A stretch of DNA of 10,648 nt from Frankiales bacterium (GTDB lineage: Bacteria; Actinomycetota; Actinomycetes; JAFAQI01), in NCBI GenBank assembly GCA_019246495.1, contig JAFAQI010000042.1, forward strand, positions 1 to 10,648, in the 5' to 3' direction. A model generated the notes under the pieces. That model was not told the DNA's origin. It was given only the letters and a program-made list of their open reading frames with translations, and searched no databases. Below, one piece after another: positions 1-6,295 of this stretch; positions within the stretch are counted from its first letter, which is position 1; every line of letters starts with the position of its first letter. The position numbers were made by a program, and so were the translations under genes.

Positions 1-94
1 CCGGCGTGCGTGGGGAGCGCAACAGCGGCCACAGGCGATGCATCGGGGGGTTCACCCGGCCCCTGCATGCCTCACGGGGGCCATTTGTCCCTGG

Positions 95-430
95 TTAGTG
101 ACTAGGTGGCACATGGCCCGGTCGGGGCCAGAGCCGCGCGAGGACGCGGCCGACCACCGCCTCGGCAGCCAGCGCGCCGAGCGTGCGGCTGTCGGTGCTG
201 CCGTCCGGATTGTCCCCTTCGACCCAGATGCCCGAGGCGTCGAGCCGGCGTACCCGTTTGACCGCCAGCGGCCGGTCGGGCAGCTCCACCAGCACGACGT
301 CGCCCTCGCGGGGAGGCCGGCGCCGACCGACCCGTACGACGAGAAGCTGGTCGCCGTCACGCAGCGCCGGCGCCATGGAAGGCCCCCGCACGAGCACCCG
401 TCGCAGCGGCCAACGAGCGGGCCAGGCCAT
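95..430 (-). CDS. sodX: Nickel-type superoxide dismutase maturation protease (S24/S26 signal-peptidase fold)
   Basis: 111 aa, ATG start, TAA stop. It is a short signal-peptidase-like serine protease. The GPSMAP motif carries the likely nucleophile Ser18. The segment LAVKRV carries the likely general base Lys58. GDNPDGSTDSR at 72-82 is the conserved GDN/SDSR box of the S24/S26 fold. No clear membrane anchor is visible, unlike typical LepB. In known Ni-SOD systems this protease removes the short N-terminal leader of SodN so that His1 becomes free to bind nickel. The gene lies head-to-head with sodN, with only 49 bp between starts, which fixes the assignment beyond a generic signal peptidase. 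The shared intergenic region probably holds both promoters; I saw no clear Nur-type operator in it. Family is seen directly; the SodN substrate is inferred from context. Confidence 0.93.
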   Translation of the reverse strand: MAWPARWPLRRVLVRGPSMAPALRDGDQLLVVRVGRRRPPREGDVVLVELPDRPLAVKRVRRLDASGIWVEGDNPDGSTDSRTLGALAAEAVVGRVLARLWPRPGHVPPSH

Positions 431-479
431 GGGGATAGTGTCGCCGAGAAGTCATCGTCATCAGCTCCCGGGAGGACCC

Positions 480-881
480 ATGTTGCGACGGCTGCTGCGC
501 CCGAGTGTTGTCGTATCGGCGCACTGTGACCTGCCCTGCGGCGTCTACGACCCGGCGCAGGCCCGCATCGAGGCCGAGTCCGTCAAGGCGATCTGCGAGA
601 AATACCAGGGCAACGAGGACCCGGTCTTCCGCACCCGCGCGCTCCTCATCAAGGAGCAGCGCGCCGAGCTCGTGAAGCACCACCTGTGGGTGCTCTGGAC
701 CGACTACTTCAAGCCGCCGCACTTCGAGAAGTACCCGGAGCTCCACCAGCTGTTCAACGAGGCGACGAAGCTCGCCGGCGCGGCCGGTGGCAAGGGCACG
801 GTCGACCCGGGCGAGGCCGAGAAGCTCCTCCAGAAGATCGCCGAGATCGACAAGATCTTCTGGGAGACGAAGCAGGCCTGA
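480..881 (+). CDS. sodN: Superoxide dismutase [Ni]
   Basis: 133 aa. It starts at the ATG preceded by GGGAGG four bases upstream. Longer readings of the frame run antisense into sodX and are rejected. The protein begins with a 14-residue leader ending VVVSA, followed by HCDLPCGVYDP, the nickel hook of Ni-SOD. After cleavage His1, Cys2 and Cys6 are the nickel ligands. The rest (IEAESVKAI, IKEQRAELVKHHLWVLW, DYFKPPHFEKYPELH, IDKIFWETK) follows the Streptomyces enzyme closely, and the mature length of 119 is near the usual 117. It is a cytoplasmic homohexamer in characterised cases, converting superoxide to peroxide and oxygen. A small insertion around AGAAGGKGTVDPG (residues about 98-110) lies before the last helix. 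Its processing protease is encoded divergently next door. A long hairpin follows the stop. Confidence 0.98.
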   Translation: MLRRLLRPSVVVSAHCDLPCGVYDPAQARIEAESVKAICEKYQGNEDPVFRTRALLIKEQRAELVKHHLWVLWTDYFKPPHFEKYPELHQLFNEATKLAGAAGGKGTVDPGEAEKLLQKIAEIDKIFWETKQA

Positions 882-894
882 CGACCCCTCAGCG

Positions 895-942
895 ATGTGT
901 CAGACGGTGAGCGGGCTATAGCCCCTTCACCGTCTGACACAT
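895..942. terminator. Nested inverted repeat after sodN (probable terminator)
   Basis: A perfect 16-bp inverted repeat has arms 895-910 (ATGTGTCAGACGGTGA) and 927-942. It encloses a second palindrome, GGGCTATAGCCC, at 913-924. It starts 13 bp after the sodN stop and ends 8 bp before the GNAT start. As RNA it would form a long stem capped by a smaller hairpin. There is only a weak T-run (TGTTT) after it. A terminator is most likely; a binding site or dispersed palindromic repeat is possible. Confidence 0.75.
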
Positions 943-949
943 TGTTTCG

Positions 950-1417
950 GTGATCCGGCCCGCGACCGTTGTCGACGTACCGATCGTCCTGACGCTCGTC
1001 CACGAGTTGGCTCGTTATGAGCGGGAGCCCGACGCCGTCCTCGCGACCGAGGAGTCGCTGGCCGCTGCGTTGTTCGGCGACAACCCGCGGGTGTTCTGCC
1101 ATGTCGCGGAGGAGGACGACGGCGCGGTCGTCGGATTCGCGGTGTGGTTCTTCAACTTCTCGACGTGGCTCGGCCGGCACGGCATCTATCTCGAGGACCT
1201 GTTCGTGCAACCCGACGCCCGCGGCGCCGGGCATGGTCGCGCGCTGTTGACGGAGCTCGCGCGCATCGCGGTCGCCAACGACTGCGGCCGCGTCGAGTGG
1301 GCGGTGCTCGACTGGAACGTCGATGCGCAGGCGTTCTACGCGAGCCTTGGCGCGCAGCCGATGGACGAGTGGACGACGTGGCGCCTCACCGGCGACGCCC
1401 TGACCGCCCTTGGCTAG
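950..1417 (+). CDS. GNAT N-acetyltransferase, spermidine/spermine (SSAT/PaiA)-like
   Basis: 155 aa with a GTG start; the N-terminus MIRPATVVDVP is a typical GNAT beginning. The acetyl-CoA binding motif A is LEDLFVQPDARGAGHGRALL (81-100), with the RGAGHG pyrophosphate loop. Motif B contains DWN at 121-123 and AFYASLGA at 128-135, with Tyr130 as the usual general acid. The LEDLFV segment, the WN..AFY spacing and the tail MDEWTTWRL resemble the SSAT/diamine acetyltransferase branch, so a polyamine or other primary amine is the likely acceptor; the substrate is not proven. It lacks a Shine-Dalgarno sequence and sits 8 bp after a strong hairpin, so its own promoter position is unclear. It is convergent with a PaiB-like gene, recalling the paiA-paiB pairing of Bacillus. 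An acetyltransferase also precedes this block in M. tuberculosis, from memory. Confidence 0.9.
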   Translation: MIRPATVVDVPIVLTLVHELARYEREPDAVLATEESLAAALFGDNPRVFCHVAEEDDGAVVGFAVWFFNFSTWLGRHGIYLEDLFVQPDARGAGHGRALLTELARIAVANDCGRVEWAVLDWNVDAQAFYASLGAQPMDEWTTWRLTGDALTALG

Positions 1418-2016
1418 AAGCGGAGGTGGGACAGCGCGGCTGCGTCGCCGGGGCCGTTGCGTGCCGCGAGCCGCTCGGCCACGGCTGCGCGATGCGCCGC
1501 GTCGACGTTGCCGCCGTACTTGAACTTCGCCGTCATCTCCCGCGCCGTCAGCCGCAGCCCACGGATGCCGCTCAGCCGCCGCAGGTGCACGGCCGGATCG
1601 GCGGCACCGAGGTCGGGCTCGTACGCCGCGAGCTGCCGCCGCAGGATCTCGAGCTTGCCGTCGTCGTCGTCGACGACTTCGACGTCGCACACGAGCTGCA
1701 CCGCGGCGTAGTAGGTCGTCGGGATGCCGAGGCGCGGGTCCTCGTCGCCGATCGCCTTCCACGCCGACGGGATGTAGGCCCAGTCACCGGCGACCGCCAG
1801 CACGGCCACCGGCCGCTCGTCGATCGCCGCCCAGACCGGGTTGGGCCTCGCGAGGTGCAGCCAGACATCCGCCCGGTCGCCCGCGACGTACTGGGTCGGC
1901 ACCACCACCGGCAGGTCCCGCCCGCCGGGCACCACGAGCTGGCCGAAACCCTGCGAACGGACGAACGCCCACCCCTCGTCCTCGTCCGTGGCCGCGTCCC
2001 AGGGGTGCACCAACAC
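1414..2016 (-). CDS. FMN-binding negative transcriptional regulator-like protein (PaiB family)
   Basis: 200 aa, GTG start giving MLVHPWDAA, a common start in this family. It has the FMN-binding split-barrel features of PaiB proteins: VWLHLARPNPVW at 51-62 (the HLARxNP motif), DWAYIPSAWK at 78-87, and IPTTYYAAVQ at 98-107. The tail segment MTAKFKYGGNVDAAHR at 161-176 corresponds to the family's conserved lysine-rich loop. PaiB of Bacillus is linked to repression of sporulation and degradative enzymes and is encoded with the PaiA polyamine acetyltransferase. Here the partner gene is a convergent SSAT-like GNAT, and the two stop codons overlap in a CTAG at 1414-1417. Many actinobacterial members may be flavin or haem-binding oxidoreductases rather than DNA-binding repressors; no helix-turn-helix is visible. 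The family is clear, the function is not. Confidence 0.87.
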   Translation of the reverse strand: MLVHPWDAATDEDEGWAFVRSQGFGQLVVPGGRDLPVVVPTQYVAGDRADVWLHLARPNPVWAAIDERPVAVLAVAGDWAYIPSAWKAIGDEDPRLGIPTTYYAAVQLVCDVEVVDDDDGKLEILRRQLAAYEPDLGAADPAVHLRRLSGIRGLRLTAREMTAKFKYGGNVDAAHRAAVAERLAARNGPGDAAALSHLRF

Positions 2017-2110
2017 GGTGCCAGTCTGCCCGGCAGAGGGTGCCCGCGAGGCGCGTCGGGGTGGGATAGCGTTTGGCCGCTATGTGCAACAGACATGAGG
2101 CAGGGGTCGC

Positions 2111-2539
2111 GTGACTCAGGACACGGGGGCGGCGGCGACCACCCCGCGGACCAGCGCCGCCGGAGATGTCGTCACCATCAAGCTCCCCGCGGCCGGCGCA
2201 TACCTGTCGGTCCTGCGCACCGCGACGGCAGGCCTCGCGTCGCGGCTGGACTTCACGCTCGACGAGATCGAGGACCTGCGCATCGCGGTTGACGAGGCCT
2301 GCGCGATGCTCCTCTCGCAAGCCGTGCCCGGCGCCGACCTGGAGTGCCAGTTCCAGATCGGCGCGGACAGCATGCGGGTGGCCGTGAGCGTCCTCACCCT
2401 CGACGGCCGGGAGCCGTCCCGCGACACGTTCGCCTGGACGGTGCTCGCCGCACTCGCCGGTGCGGTCGACAGCTCGGCCGGCACCGACAACCGCGTCACC
2501 ATCACGTTGCAGAAGCGACGGAGCGGGACCAGCCCGTGA
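2111..2539 (+). CDS. rsbW: Anti-sigma factor, RsbW/UsfX-type (HATPase_c_2 fold)
   Basis: 142 aa, GTG start with GAGG 10 bases upstream. The central segment DEIEDLRIAVDEACAMLL (51-68) is the helix holding the N-box of RsbW-like GHKL proteins. It stops four bases into the next gene (GTGA overlap), and that next gene is a SigB/SigF-type sigma factor, so it is the cognate anti-sigma factor. In the usual partner-switch the anti-sigma factor sequesters the sigma factor and phosphorylates an anti-anti-sigma protein. Neither an RsbV-like gene nor an RsbU-like phosphatase lies in the window. The N-box asparagine is replaced (Glu62 present, Met66 in place of Asn), and the glycine-rich ATP-lid motif near FAWTVLAALAG is not recognisable, so kinase activity is doubtful. 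Identification rests on the N-box helix and operon context. Confidence 0.88.
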   Translation: MTQDTGAAATTPRTSAAGDVVTIKLPAAGAYLSVLRTATAGLASRLDFTLDEIEDLRIAVDEACAMLLSQAVPGADLECQFQIGADSMRVAVSVLTLDGREPSRDTFAWTVLAALAGAVDSSAGTDNRVTITLQKRRSGTSP

Positions 2540-3411
2540 CCACCAACCCCGTCGACGCCCAACCGCCGGCGGAGTCAGGGACTCAGCCCGAGGTCGAAGA
2601 GCTCGAGACCGACCCGCAGCTTGCCGCGGACGTGGCGCGCGCGGCGCGTACGTCGCATGACCGGGCGCGCGCCCGGGGGCTGTTCGCCGACCTCGTGGCA
2701 CTGCCGGAAGGCGACCCGCAGCGGCAGCGCGTTCGCGACGAGCTCGTCGAGATGCACCTGCCGCTCGTCGAATACCTCGCGCGCCGCTTCCGCAACCGCG
2801 GCGAGCCCCTCGACGACCTCGTTCAGGTCGCGACAATCGGCCTCATCAAGTCGGTCGACCGCTTCGACCTCGAGCGCGGCGTCGAGTTCTCGACCTATGC
2901 GACGCCGACGATCGTCGGTGAGATCAAGCGGCACTTCCGCGACAAGGGCTGGGCGATCCGCGTCCCGCGGCGACTGCAAGAGCTGAAGCTCTCGCTCGCC
3001 AAGGCGACGAGCGAGCTGTCCCAGAAGAACGGCCGCGCACCGACTGTCGCGGAGCTCGCCCAGCACCTCGAGCTCTCCGAGGACGAGGTCCTCGAAGGCT
3101 TGGAGTCCGCCAACGCCTACTCCGCTGTGTCGCTCGACGCGCCTGACACCGGTGACGACGACTCCCCCGCCGTTGCCGACTCACTCGGTACGACGGACGA
3201 GTCGCTCGAAGGCGTTGAGTACCGCGAGTCGCTGAAGCCGTTGCTGGAGAAGCTGCCACCGCGCGAAAAGAAGATCCTGCTGCTGCGCTTCTTCGGCAAC
3301 ATGACCCAGTCGCAGATCGCGGCCGAGCTCGGCATCTCGCAGATGCACGTGTCACGGCTGTTGGCCCGCACTCTCGCCAACCTCCGCGAAGGCCTCCTCG
3401 CCGAAGACTGA
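2536..3411 (+). CDS. sigF: RNA polymerase sigma factor, SigB/SigF/SigG family
   Basis: 291 aa from the GTG at 2536, which overlaps the rsbW stop as GTGA; the long upstream extension of the frame lies inside rsbW and is rejected. Region 2 runs from about 70 to 145, with PLDDLVQVATIGLIKSVDRF (core binding and -10 melting) and GVEFSTYATPTIVGEIKRHF. VPRRLQELKLSLAKATSEL and the GRAPTVAELAQHLELS segment form region 3 (about 143-190). Region 4 at 239-288 has LPPREKKILLLRFFG and the helix-turn-helix QSQIAAELGISQMHVSRLL. An acidic linker rich in Asp (about 200-222) joins regions 3 and 4. The N-terminal 30 residues are acidic and poorly conserved. It probably directs general stress, stationary-phase or developmental genes and is held by the RsbW-type partner. 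It belongs to the group that recognises GTTT...GGGTA promoters; I found no convincing copy here. Confidence 0.96.
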   Translation: MTTNPVDAQPPAESGTQPEVEELETDPQLAADVARAARTSHDRARARGLFADLVALPEGDPQRQRVRDELVEMHLPLVEYLARRFRNRGEPLDDLVQVATIGLIKSVDRFDLERGVEFSTYATPTIVGEIKRHFRDKGWAIRVPRRLQELKLSLAKATSELSQKNGRAPTVAELAQHLELSEDEVLEGLESANAYSAVSLDAPDTGDDDSPAVADSLGTTDESLEGVEYRESLKPLLEKLPPREKKILLLRFFGNMTQSQIAAELGISQMHVSRLLARTLANLREGLLAED

Positions 3412-3412
3412 G

Positions 3413-3445
3413 GACTGAGTCCGAACTGCAGCCGGTGACTCAGTC
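3413..3445. terminator. Inverted repeat between convergent sigF and membrane-protein genes
   Basis: Arms GACTGAGTC (3413-3421) and GACTCAGTC (3437-3445) are 9 bp, perfect, with a 15-nt loop. The right arm contains the stop codon of the minus-strand gene. The left arm is itself a direct repeat of the last codons of sigF (GACTGAG at 3406-3412). It is in the right place for a bidirectional terminator, but there is no T-run and the loop is long. Confidence 0.45.
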
Positions 3446-3799
3446 GGGGTCCGGCGTACGGCGTTCACTCGCGACGAGTGATGCACCCGCGGTGATCGCG
3501 ACGAGCGCGACGACTGCCGCGATCAGCGGCAACGTCGACCGCTGGTACCACGCGACGACCAGCGCGAAGAACTGCACGAGAAACGCCGGCGTCCGCGCCC
3601 ACGACCGGCCGCGCCAGAACCCGCGCGCGACGAGGAGCACGAGGACGCCGTAGAAGGCGAGCAGCGCACCGAGGACGACCGCGACACCGCGATCGCTCGG
3701 ATGGCCCACAAGAGCGGCGATCACGAAACCGACACCGGCGGCGAAGCAGGCCACGCCCTCCACCCCGATCAGGATGACGGCGACGCTCCGGGACCGCAC
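3440..3799 (-). CDS. Four-helix integral membrane protein, unknown function
   Basis: 119 aa from the GTG at 3799, chosen because the frame upstream is polar, Arg-rich and runs antisense into the lipid kinase gene. Hydrophobic segments are at about 6-32, 38-60, 70-86 and 88-111, with short charged loops (HPSDRG, RGFWRGRSWAR, QRST) and a polar tail ERRTPDPD. WRGRSWAR between helices 2 and 3 is a pattern often seen in small conserved actinobacterial membrane proteins. It is divergent from the lipid kinase gene with a 40-bp gap. A small integral membrane protein also sits next to this kinase-whiB1 block in mycobacteria (Rv3217c, from memory), which suggests a conserved neighbourhood. I recognise no catalytic motif and assign no function. 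Confidence 0.78.
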   Translation of the reverse strand: MRSRSVAVILIGVEGVACFAAGVGFVIAALVGHPSDRGVAVVLGALLAFYGVLVLLVARGFWRGRSWARTPAFLVQFFALVVAWYQRSTLPLIAAVVALVAITAGASLVASERRTPDPD

Positions 3800-3827
3800 G
3801 CAACAGATCTTTGCAGCCGGCTCCCGA

Positions 3828-3833
3828 TACCCT
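3828..3833 (+). promoter_or_regulatory. Candidate -10 element for leaderless lipid-kinase mRNA
   Basis: TACCCT matches the actinobacterial -10 pattern TANNNT and ends 6 bases before the GTG at 3840. Transcription would then begin at or next to the start codon, giving a leaderless message, which fits the missing Shine-Dalgarno. There is no clear -35 element. Confidence 0.4.
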
Positions 3834-3839
3834 CGATCG

Positions 3840-4760
3840 GTGCGCGCGCTGCTGGTCGTGAACCCGAAGGCCACGACAGCGTCTGCGCGCGGCCGCGACG
3901 TCCTCGCCCGCGCCCTCGGCAGCGACCTGAAGCTCGATGTCGTCGAGACCGAGCGCCGCAACCACGCCATCGAGCTCGGCGCGCGCGCGGTTGCCGACTC
4001 CTACGACCTCGTCGTCGTGCTCGGCGGTGACGGCACCGTCAACGAGGTCGTCAACGGCATCTTGCGCGACGGTCCGCGCAGCGACCTGCCCGCGCTCGCC
4101 GTCGTACCCGGCGGCAGCACCAACGTCTTTCACCGCGCGCTCGACATCCCGCGCGACCCGGTGGAGGCGACGGGATCCCTGCTGGACGCAATCCGGGAGG
4201 GACGGAGCCGGCGGATCGGGCTCGGCAAGGCCAACGACCGCTGGTTCACGTTCACCGCGGGGCTCGGGCTCGACGCCGACGCCGTACGCGCCATCGAGCG
4301 GGCGCGAGCCAAAGGCAAGGCGGCGACCCCTACCCGTTACGCCGTGACCGCACTACGCCGGTTCTTCATCGGCACCGACCGCCGCCATCCCGCGCTGACG
4401 CTCGAGCGACCGGGTGAGGAGCCCGTGCCGGGGCTGTTCGTGGCGATCGTGGGCAACTCCGCCCCGTGGACCTACTTCCGGTCGCGGCCGGTCGTCCTGA
4501 CGCCGACCGCGTCCTTCGACACCGGACTTGACCTCGTGACCCTGCGCAAGCTGCGTACGGCGGGCACGCTCTGGGCGGCCGGCGGCATGCTCACCAGCAA
4601 GGGCATCCGCGGCCGCGCGACGGACATCTACACCGACCTGCAGGAGTTCCGGGTGGTTGCCGACCGGCCTGTTCACCTCCAGGTCGACGGCGACTACCTC
4701 GGCGAGCGCGAGGCCGTGACCTTCACGAGCGTTCCGGCCGCGCTTCGCGTCATCTGCTGA
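3840..4760 (+). CDS. Diacylglycerol kinase-family lipid kinase (DagK/YegS/LCB5)
   Basis: 306 aa from the GTG at 3840 (MRALLVVNPKATTA). An earlier in-frame ATG at 3774 would place coding over the divergent membrane gene and add a non-family extension. The catalytic domain has the NPKA motif at 8-11, the nucleotide-binding loop GGDGTVNEVVNG at 62-73 and PGGSTNVFHRAL at 90-101. The C-terminal beta-sandwich domain ends with the typical HLQVDGDYLGE (279-289) and SVPAALRVI. Members phosphorylate diacylglycerol, ceramide-like or phosphatidylinositol mannoside-related lipids at the inner membrane face; the substrate here is unknown. No second copy of the signature or fusion is seen. The stop codon lies in a 14-bp sequence repeated 31 bp downstream, and a strong hairpin follows at 4828-4860. 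It is divergent from the membrane gene and sits near whiB1 as in mycobacteria. Confidence 0.94.
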   Translation: MRALLVVNPKATTASARGRDVLARALGSDLKLDVVETERRNHAIELGARAVADSYDLVVVLGGDGTVNEVVNGILRDGPRSDLPALAVVPGGSTNVFHRALDIPRDPVEATGSLLDAIREGRSRRIGLGKANDRWFTFTAGLGLDADAVRAIERARAKGKAATPTRYAVTALRRFFIGTDRRHPALTLERPGEEPVPGLFVAIVGNSAPWTYFRSRPVVLTPTASFDTGLDLVTLRKLRTAGTLWAAGGMLTSKGIRGRATDIYTDLQEFRVVADRPVHLQVDGDYLGEREAVTFTSVPAALRVIC

Positions 4761-4808
4761 GCGGCGTTCCGCGACGTGCGTCATCTGCTGACGCGACTTC
4801 CGCGAACG
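4747..4808 (+). repeat. Imperfect 31-bp tandem duplication over the lipid-kinase stop codon
   Basis: GCGTCATCTGCTGA occurs at 4747-4760, where it encodes the last codons and stop, and again exactly at 4778-4791. The following segments share TTCCGCGA at the same offset (4767-4774 and 4798-4805). The second copy is in another reading frame. Confidence 0.75.
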
Positions 4809-4827
4809 GCGGATGCCGGAACAGCAG

Positions 4828-4860
4828 CGCGGCCGAGCAACGTGACGTTGCTCGGCCGCG
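4828..4860. terminator. Strong bidirectional terminator hairpin between convergent genes
   Basis: A 15-bp perfect stem has arms 4828-4842 (CGCGGCCGAGCAACG) and 4846-4860, with loop TGA. The stem can extend outward through CAGCAG and CTGTGCTG with a small bulge. It lies between the ends of the plus-strand lipid kinase and the minus-strand coiled-coil gene, so it can serve both. No T-run is present, which is common in actinobacteria. Confidence 0.85.
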
Positions 4861-4878
4861 GCTGTGCTGCGGGTCGGG

Positions 4879-5508
4879 TCAGCTGGAGGTGCGGGCGGCC
4901 CGGGTGCCTTCGATCGACTCGTCAATGACCTCGACGGTCTCCTTGGCCTCCAGCGCCTCCTGCTGAGCGGCGAGGGCGTCGGACTCGCGGCTCAAGGCCT
5001 CGAGCCGGGCCCGGCGCTCGGCGTCGGTCAGCGCCTTGTCCTGCTCGATCTTGGTCTTGCGGACCGCCGCGGCCTTCTGCGCCGCCTTGGTCTCGGCGGC
5101 CCGCTTGCGGTTCGCCGCCTGCTGCTCGGCCTGACGCTCGCGCTCCGCCGCCTGCTGGGCGGCCCGCTCACGCTGCCGCTCGGCCTGCTCCTCCCGGGCC
5201 GCGAACTGCGCGTCGGCCTCGGCGCGCTCCTGCTCGGCGAGCGTCTCGAGCTCGGTCGCCTTGCGGAGCTGGGCGAGCTTCGCCTGACGCAGCCGGCCAC
5301 GGGTAACCAGGCTGTCGTCGCGCAGCAGCGATCCCAGGACGGTCTCGACTGTCGCCTCGAGTCCCTCGAACGCCATCGCCGGCGGCCAAGCCTCGTTGCC
5401 ACGCTGGCTCGCCGCGCGCTCGGCGGCGGCCAACGGCAGCCGGGCAGCGCTCAGACCGGCGGTGACGAGCGCGCGGGGGACGACACGGATGCGGTCGGTG
5501 GGTGTCAT
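4879..5508 (-). CDS. Coiled-coil protein with degenerate CsbD-like segment (often misnamed IF2-like)
   Basis: 209 aa, ATG start. The ATG overlaps the stop of the upstream gene as ATGA, implying translational coupling. Residues 1-45 include RALVTAGLSAARLPLAAAE. Residues 47-85 (FEGLEATVETVLGSLLRDD, then LVTRGRLRQAK) resemble the G-x-L-x-x-D-x-x-L-x-x-x-G-x-x-x-Q pattern of CsbD-like proteins. From about 75 to 195 the chain is a long Ala/Glu/Arg/Gln coiled coil (for example AEQERAEADAQFAAREEQAE). From memory, mycobacterial relatives with the same N-terminus are annotated as IF2-family initiation factors only because of low-complexity similarity; there is no GTPase domain. No signal peptide or clear membrane segment is visible. 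A structural or stress-protective role is possible but unproven. Confidence 0.82.
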   Translation of the reverse strand: MTPTDRIRVVPRALVTAGLSAARLPLAAAERAASQRGNEAWPPAMAFEGLEATVETVLGSLLRDDSLVTRGRLRQAKLAQLRKATELETLAEQERAEADAQFAAREEQAERQRERAAQQAAERERQAEQQAANRKRAAETKAAQKAAAVRKTKIEQDKALTDAERRARLEALSRESDALAAQQEALEAKETVEVIDESIEGTRAARTSS

Positions 5509-6005
5509 GCGATCTCCTCGGCGGTCTCGTCCAGGGCCTGAGCGGTGGTGCGGGCGCGCTGCGCCTCGGCCTCGAGCCGGGCGAGCTCCTGCTCGGCGGC
5601 GACCCGCTCGCGGGCAGCCGCGTCGACCTGGGCGTCGGCGAGCCGCTCCTGCGCGGCCTCCTGGCGCTGCGCAGCGTCGGCCTGGCTTGCCGCGGCCCGG
5701 TCGGCCTGCTGCTGCTCGATGGTCTTCTGCTGCTCGATGCGGCGCTGCGTCTCCTCCGCGCTGAGCTCGGTCGCCAGGCGTCGGCGCTCGATCTCGATCT
5801 CGCGCTCGCGGGCAACGAGCTCGGCCTCGGCCTTCTCGCGCTCGGCCCGCTCCTGGAGCTCCGCGGCCTCAGCGGTCGCGTTGACCTTCTCCTGCTGGAG
5901 CTGGCCCTCGTGCTTCAGGTCCTCGTTGCCGATCAGGGAGCCGGCTGCGCTCTTGGCGGCTCCGACGATGCGGTCGGCAAAGCCGCCGCCTCCGGTTGTG
6001 GACAT
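5505..6005 (-). CDS. CsbD-like stress protein with long coiled-coil tail
   Basis: 166 aa, ATG start preceded by a strong AAGGAG five bases upstream. The N-terminal 40 residues (ADRIVGAAKSAAGSLIGNED, then LKHEGQLQQEK) match the CsbD-like pattern of an amphipathic helix with GxxxxAAGxLxGxxxLxxEGxxQQ. Residues 43-160 are a highly charged coiled coil rich in Ala, Glu, Gln and Arg (for example EREKAEAELVARERE). Bacillus CsbD is a SigB-controlled general stress protein, so a link with the nearby sigF is an attractive inference, but I found no convincing SigF promoter upstream. It is the first gene of a two-gene operon with the paralogous coiled-coil gene. Its promoter must lie in the 434-bp region shared with whiB1. 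Molecular function is unknown. Confidence 0.85.
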   Translation of the reverse strand: MSTTGGGGFADRIVGAAKSAAGSLIGNEDLKHEGQLQQEKVNATAEAAELQERAEREKAEAELVAREREIEIERRRLATELSAEETQRRIEQQKTIEQQQADRAAASQADAAQRQEAAQERLADAQVDAAARERVAAEQELARLEAEAQRARTTAQALDETAEEIA

Positions 6006-6165
6006 GGGTACTCCTTGCGCGACGGCGAAACCGCCGCGGTTGTCATCGATTGGGGTGGACTGTCCGAGTCCTTCCCGCTAACGGGAGCAAGCACCCTTCG
6101 GCGCGCCGACCGATCGGTGTGACGAAGGCAACAGTTGCCCGTTCGCGGAACGCGCGGTGAAGCCC

Positions 6166-6194
6166 TTGCGAAGGACCGAACGGCGTTCTAACGT
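6166..6194 (+). promoter_or_regulatory. Sigma-70-type promoter in the region upstream of whiB1
   Basis: TTGCGA (6166-6171), a 17-bp spacer and TAACGT (6189-6194, matching TANNNT) form the best vegetative promoter on this strand in the region. Transcription would begin near 6201, giving a leader of about 240 nt before the whiB1 ATG at 6440. No other gene lies between, so whiB1 is the obvious target. Confidence 0.55.
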
Positions 6195-6295
6195 GCGGAG
6201 AAGAAGTGGTCTGGACGTCGTACCCGCTGAGCCACTAGCGTCGCGACGTCGACACCCATAGCGATCTTGTCGAGCGCAACCGGTACAGACCAATT

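Noticed and set aside
58..82. GGCCCC/GGGGCC hairpin after sodX as terminator; also the palindrome CGATGCATCG at 36-45
   Set aside because: Six-base stem with a 13-nt loop and no T-run; common by chance in such GC-rich DNA. The remaining bases 1-94 show no supported gene.
431..479. Nur operator between sodX and sodN
   Set aside because: Regulation of Ni-SOD by nickel made this worth looking for, but no TTGCAA-type inverted repeat is present.
704..1762. Long minus-strand open frame opposite sodN, GNAT and paiB-like genes
   Set aside because: Composition is Arg/Ala/Pro-rich as in GC-rich antisense shadows, and it covers three well-supported genes.
2067..2072. TAGCGT as -10 element for rsbW-sigF
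   Set aside because: It fits TANNNT but has no -35 partner; one six-base match in a 94-bp gap is not convincing.
2344..2535. Upstream in-frame extension of sigF
   Set aside because: It lies inside rsbW; the GTG at 2536 with GTGA overlap gives the normal sigma-factor length.
3774..3839. ATG at 3774 as start of the lipid kinase
   Set aside because: It would overlap the start of the divergent membrane gene and add residues not found in the family before the RALLVVNPKA beginning.
6062..6105. SigF-type promoter (GGGT-N16-GGGAAG, minus strand) before the CsbD-like gene
   Set aside because: The -10 part matches only GGG and one A of GGGTAT and the -35 is minimal; too weak to annotate.
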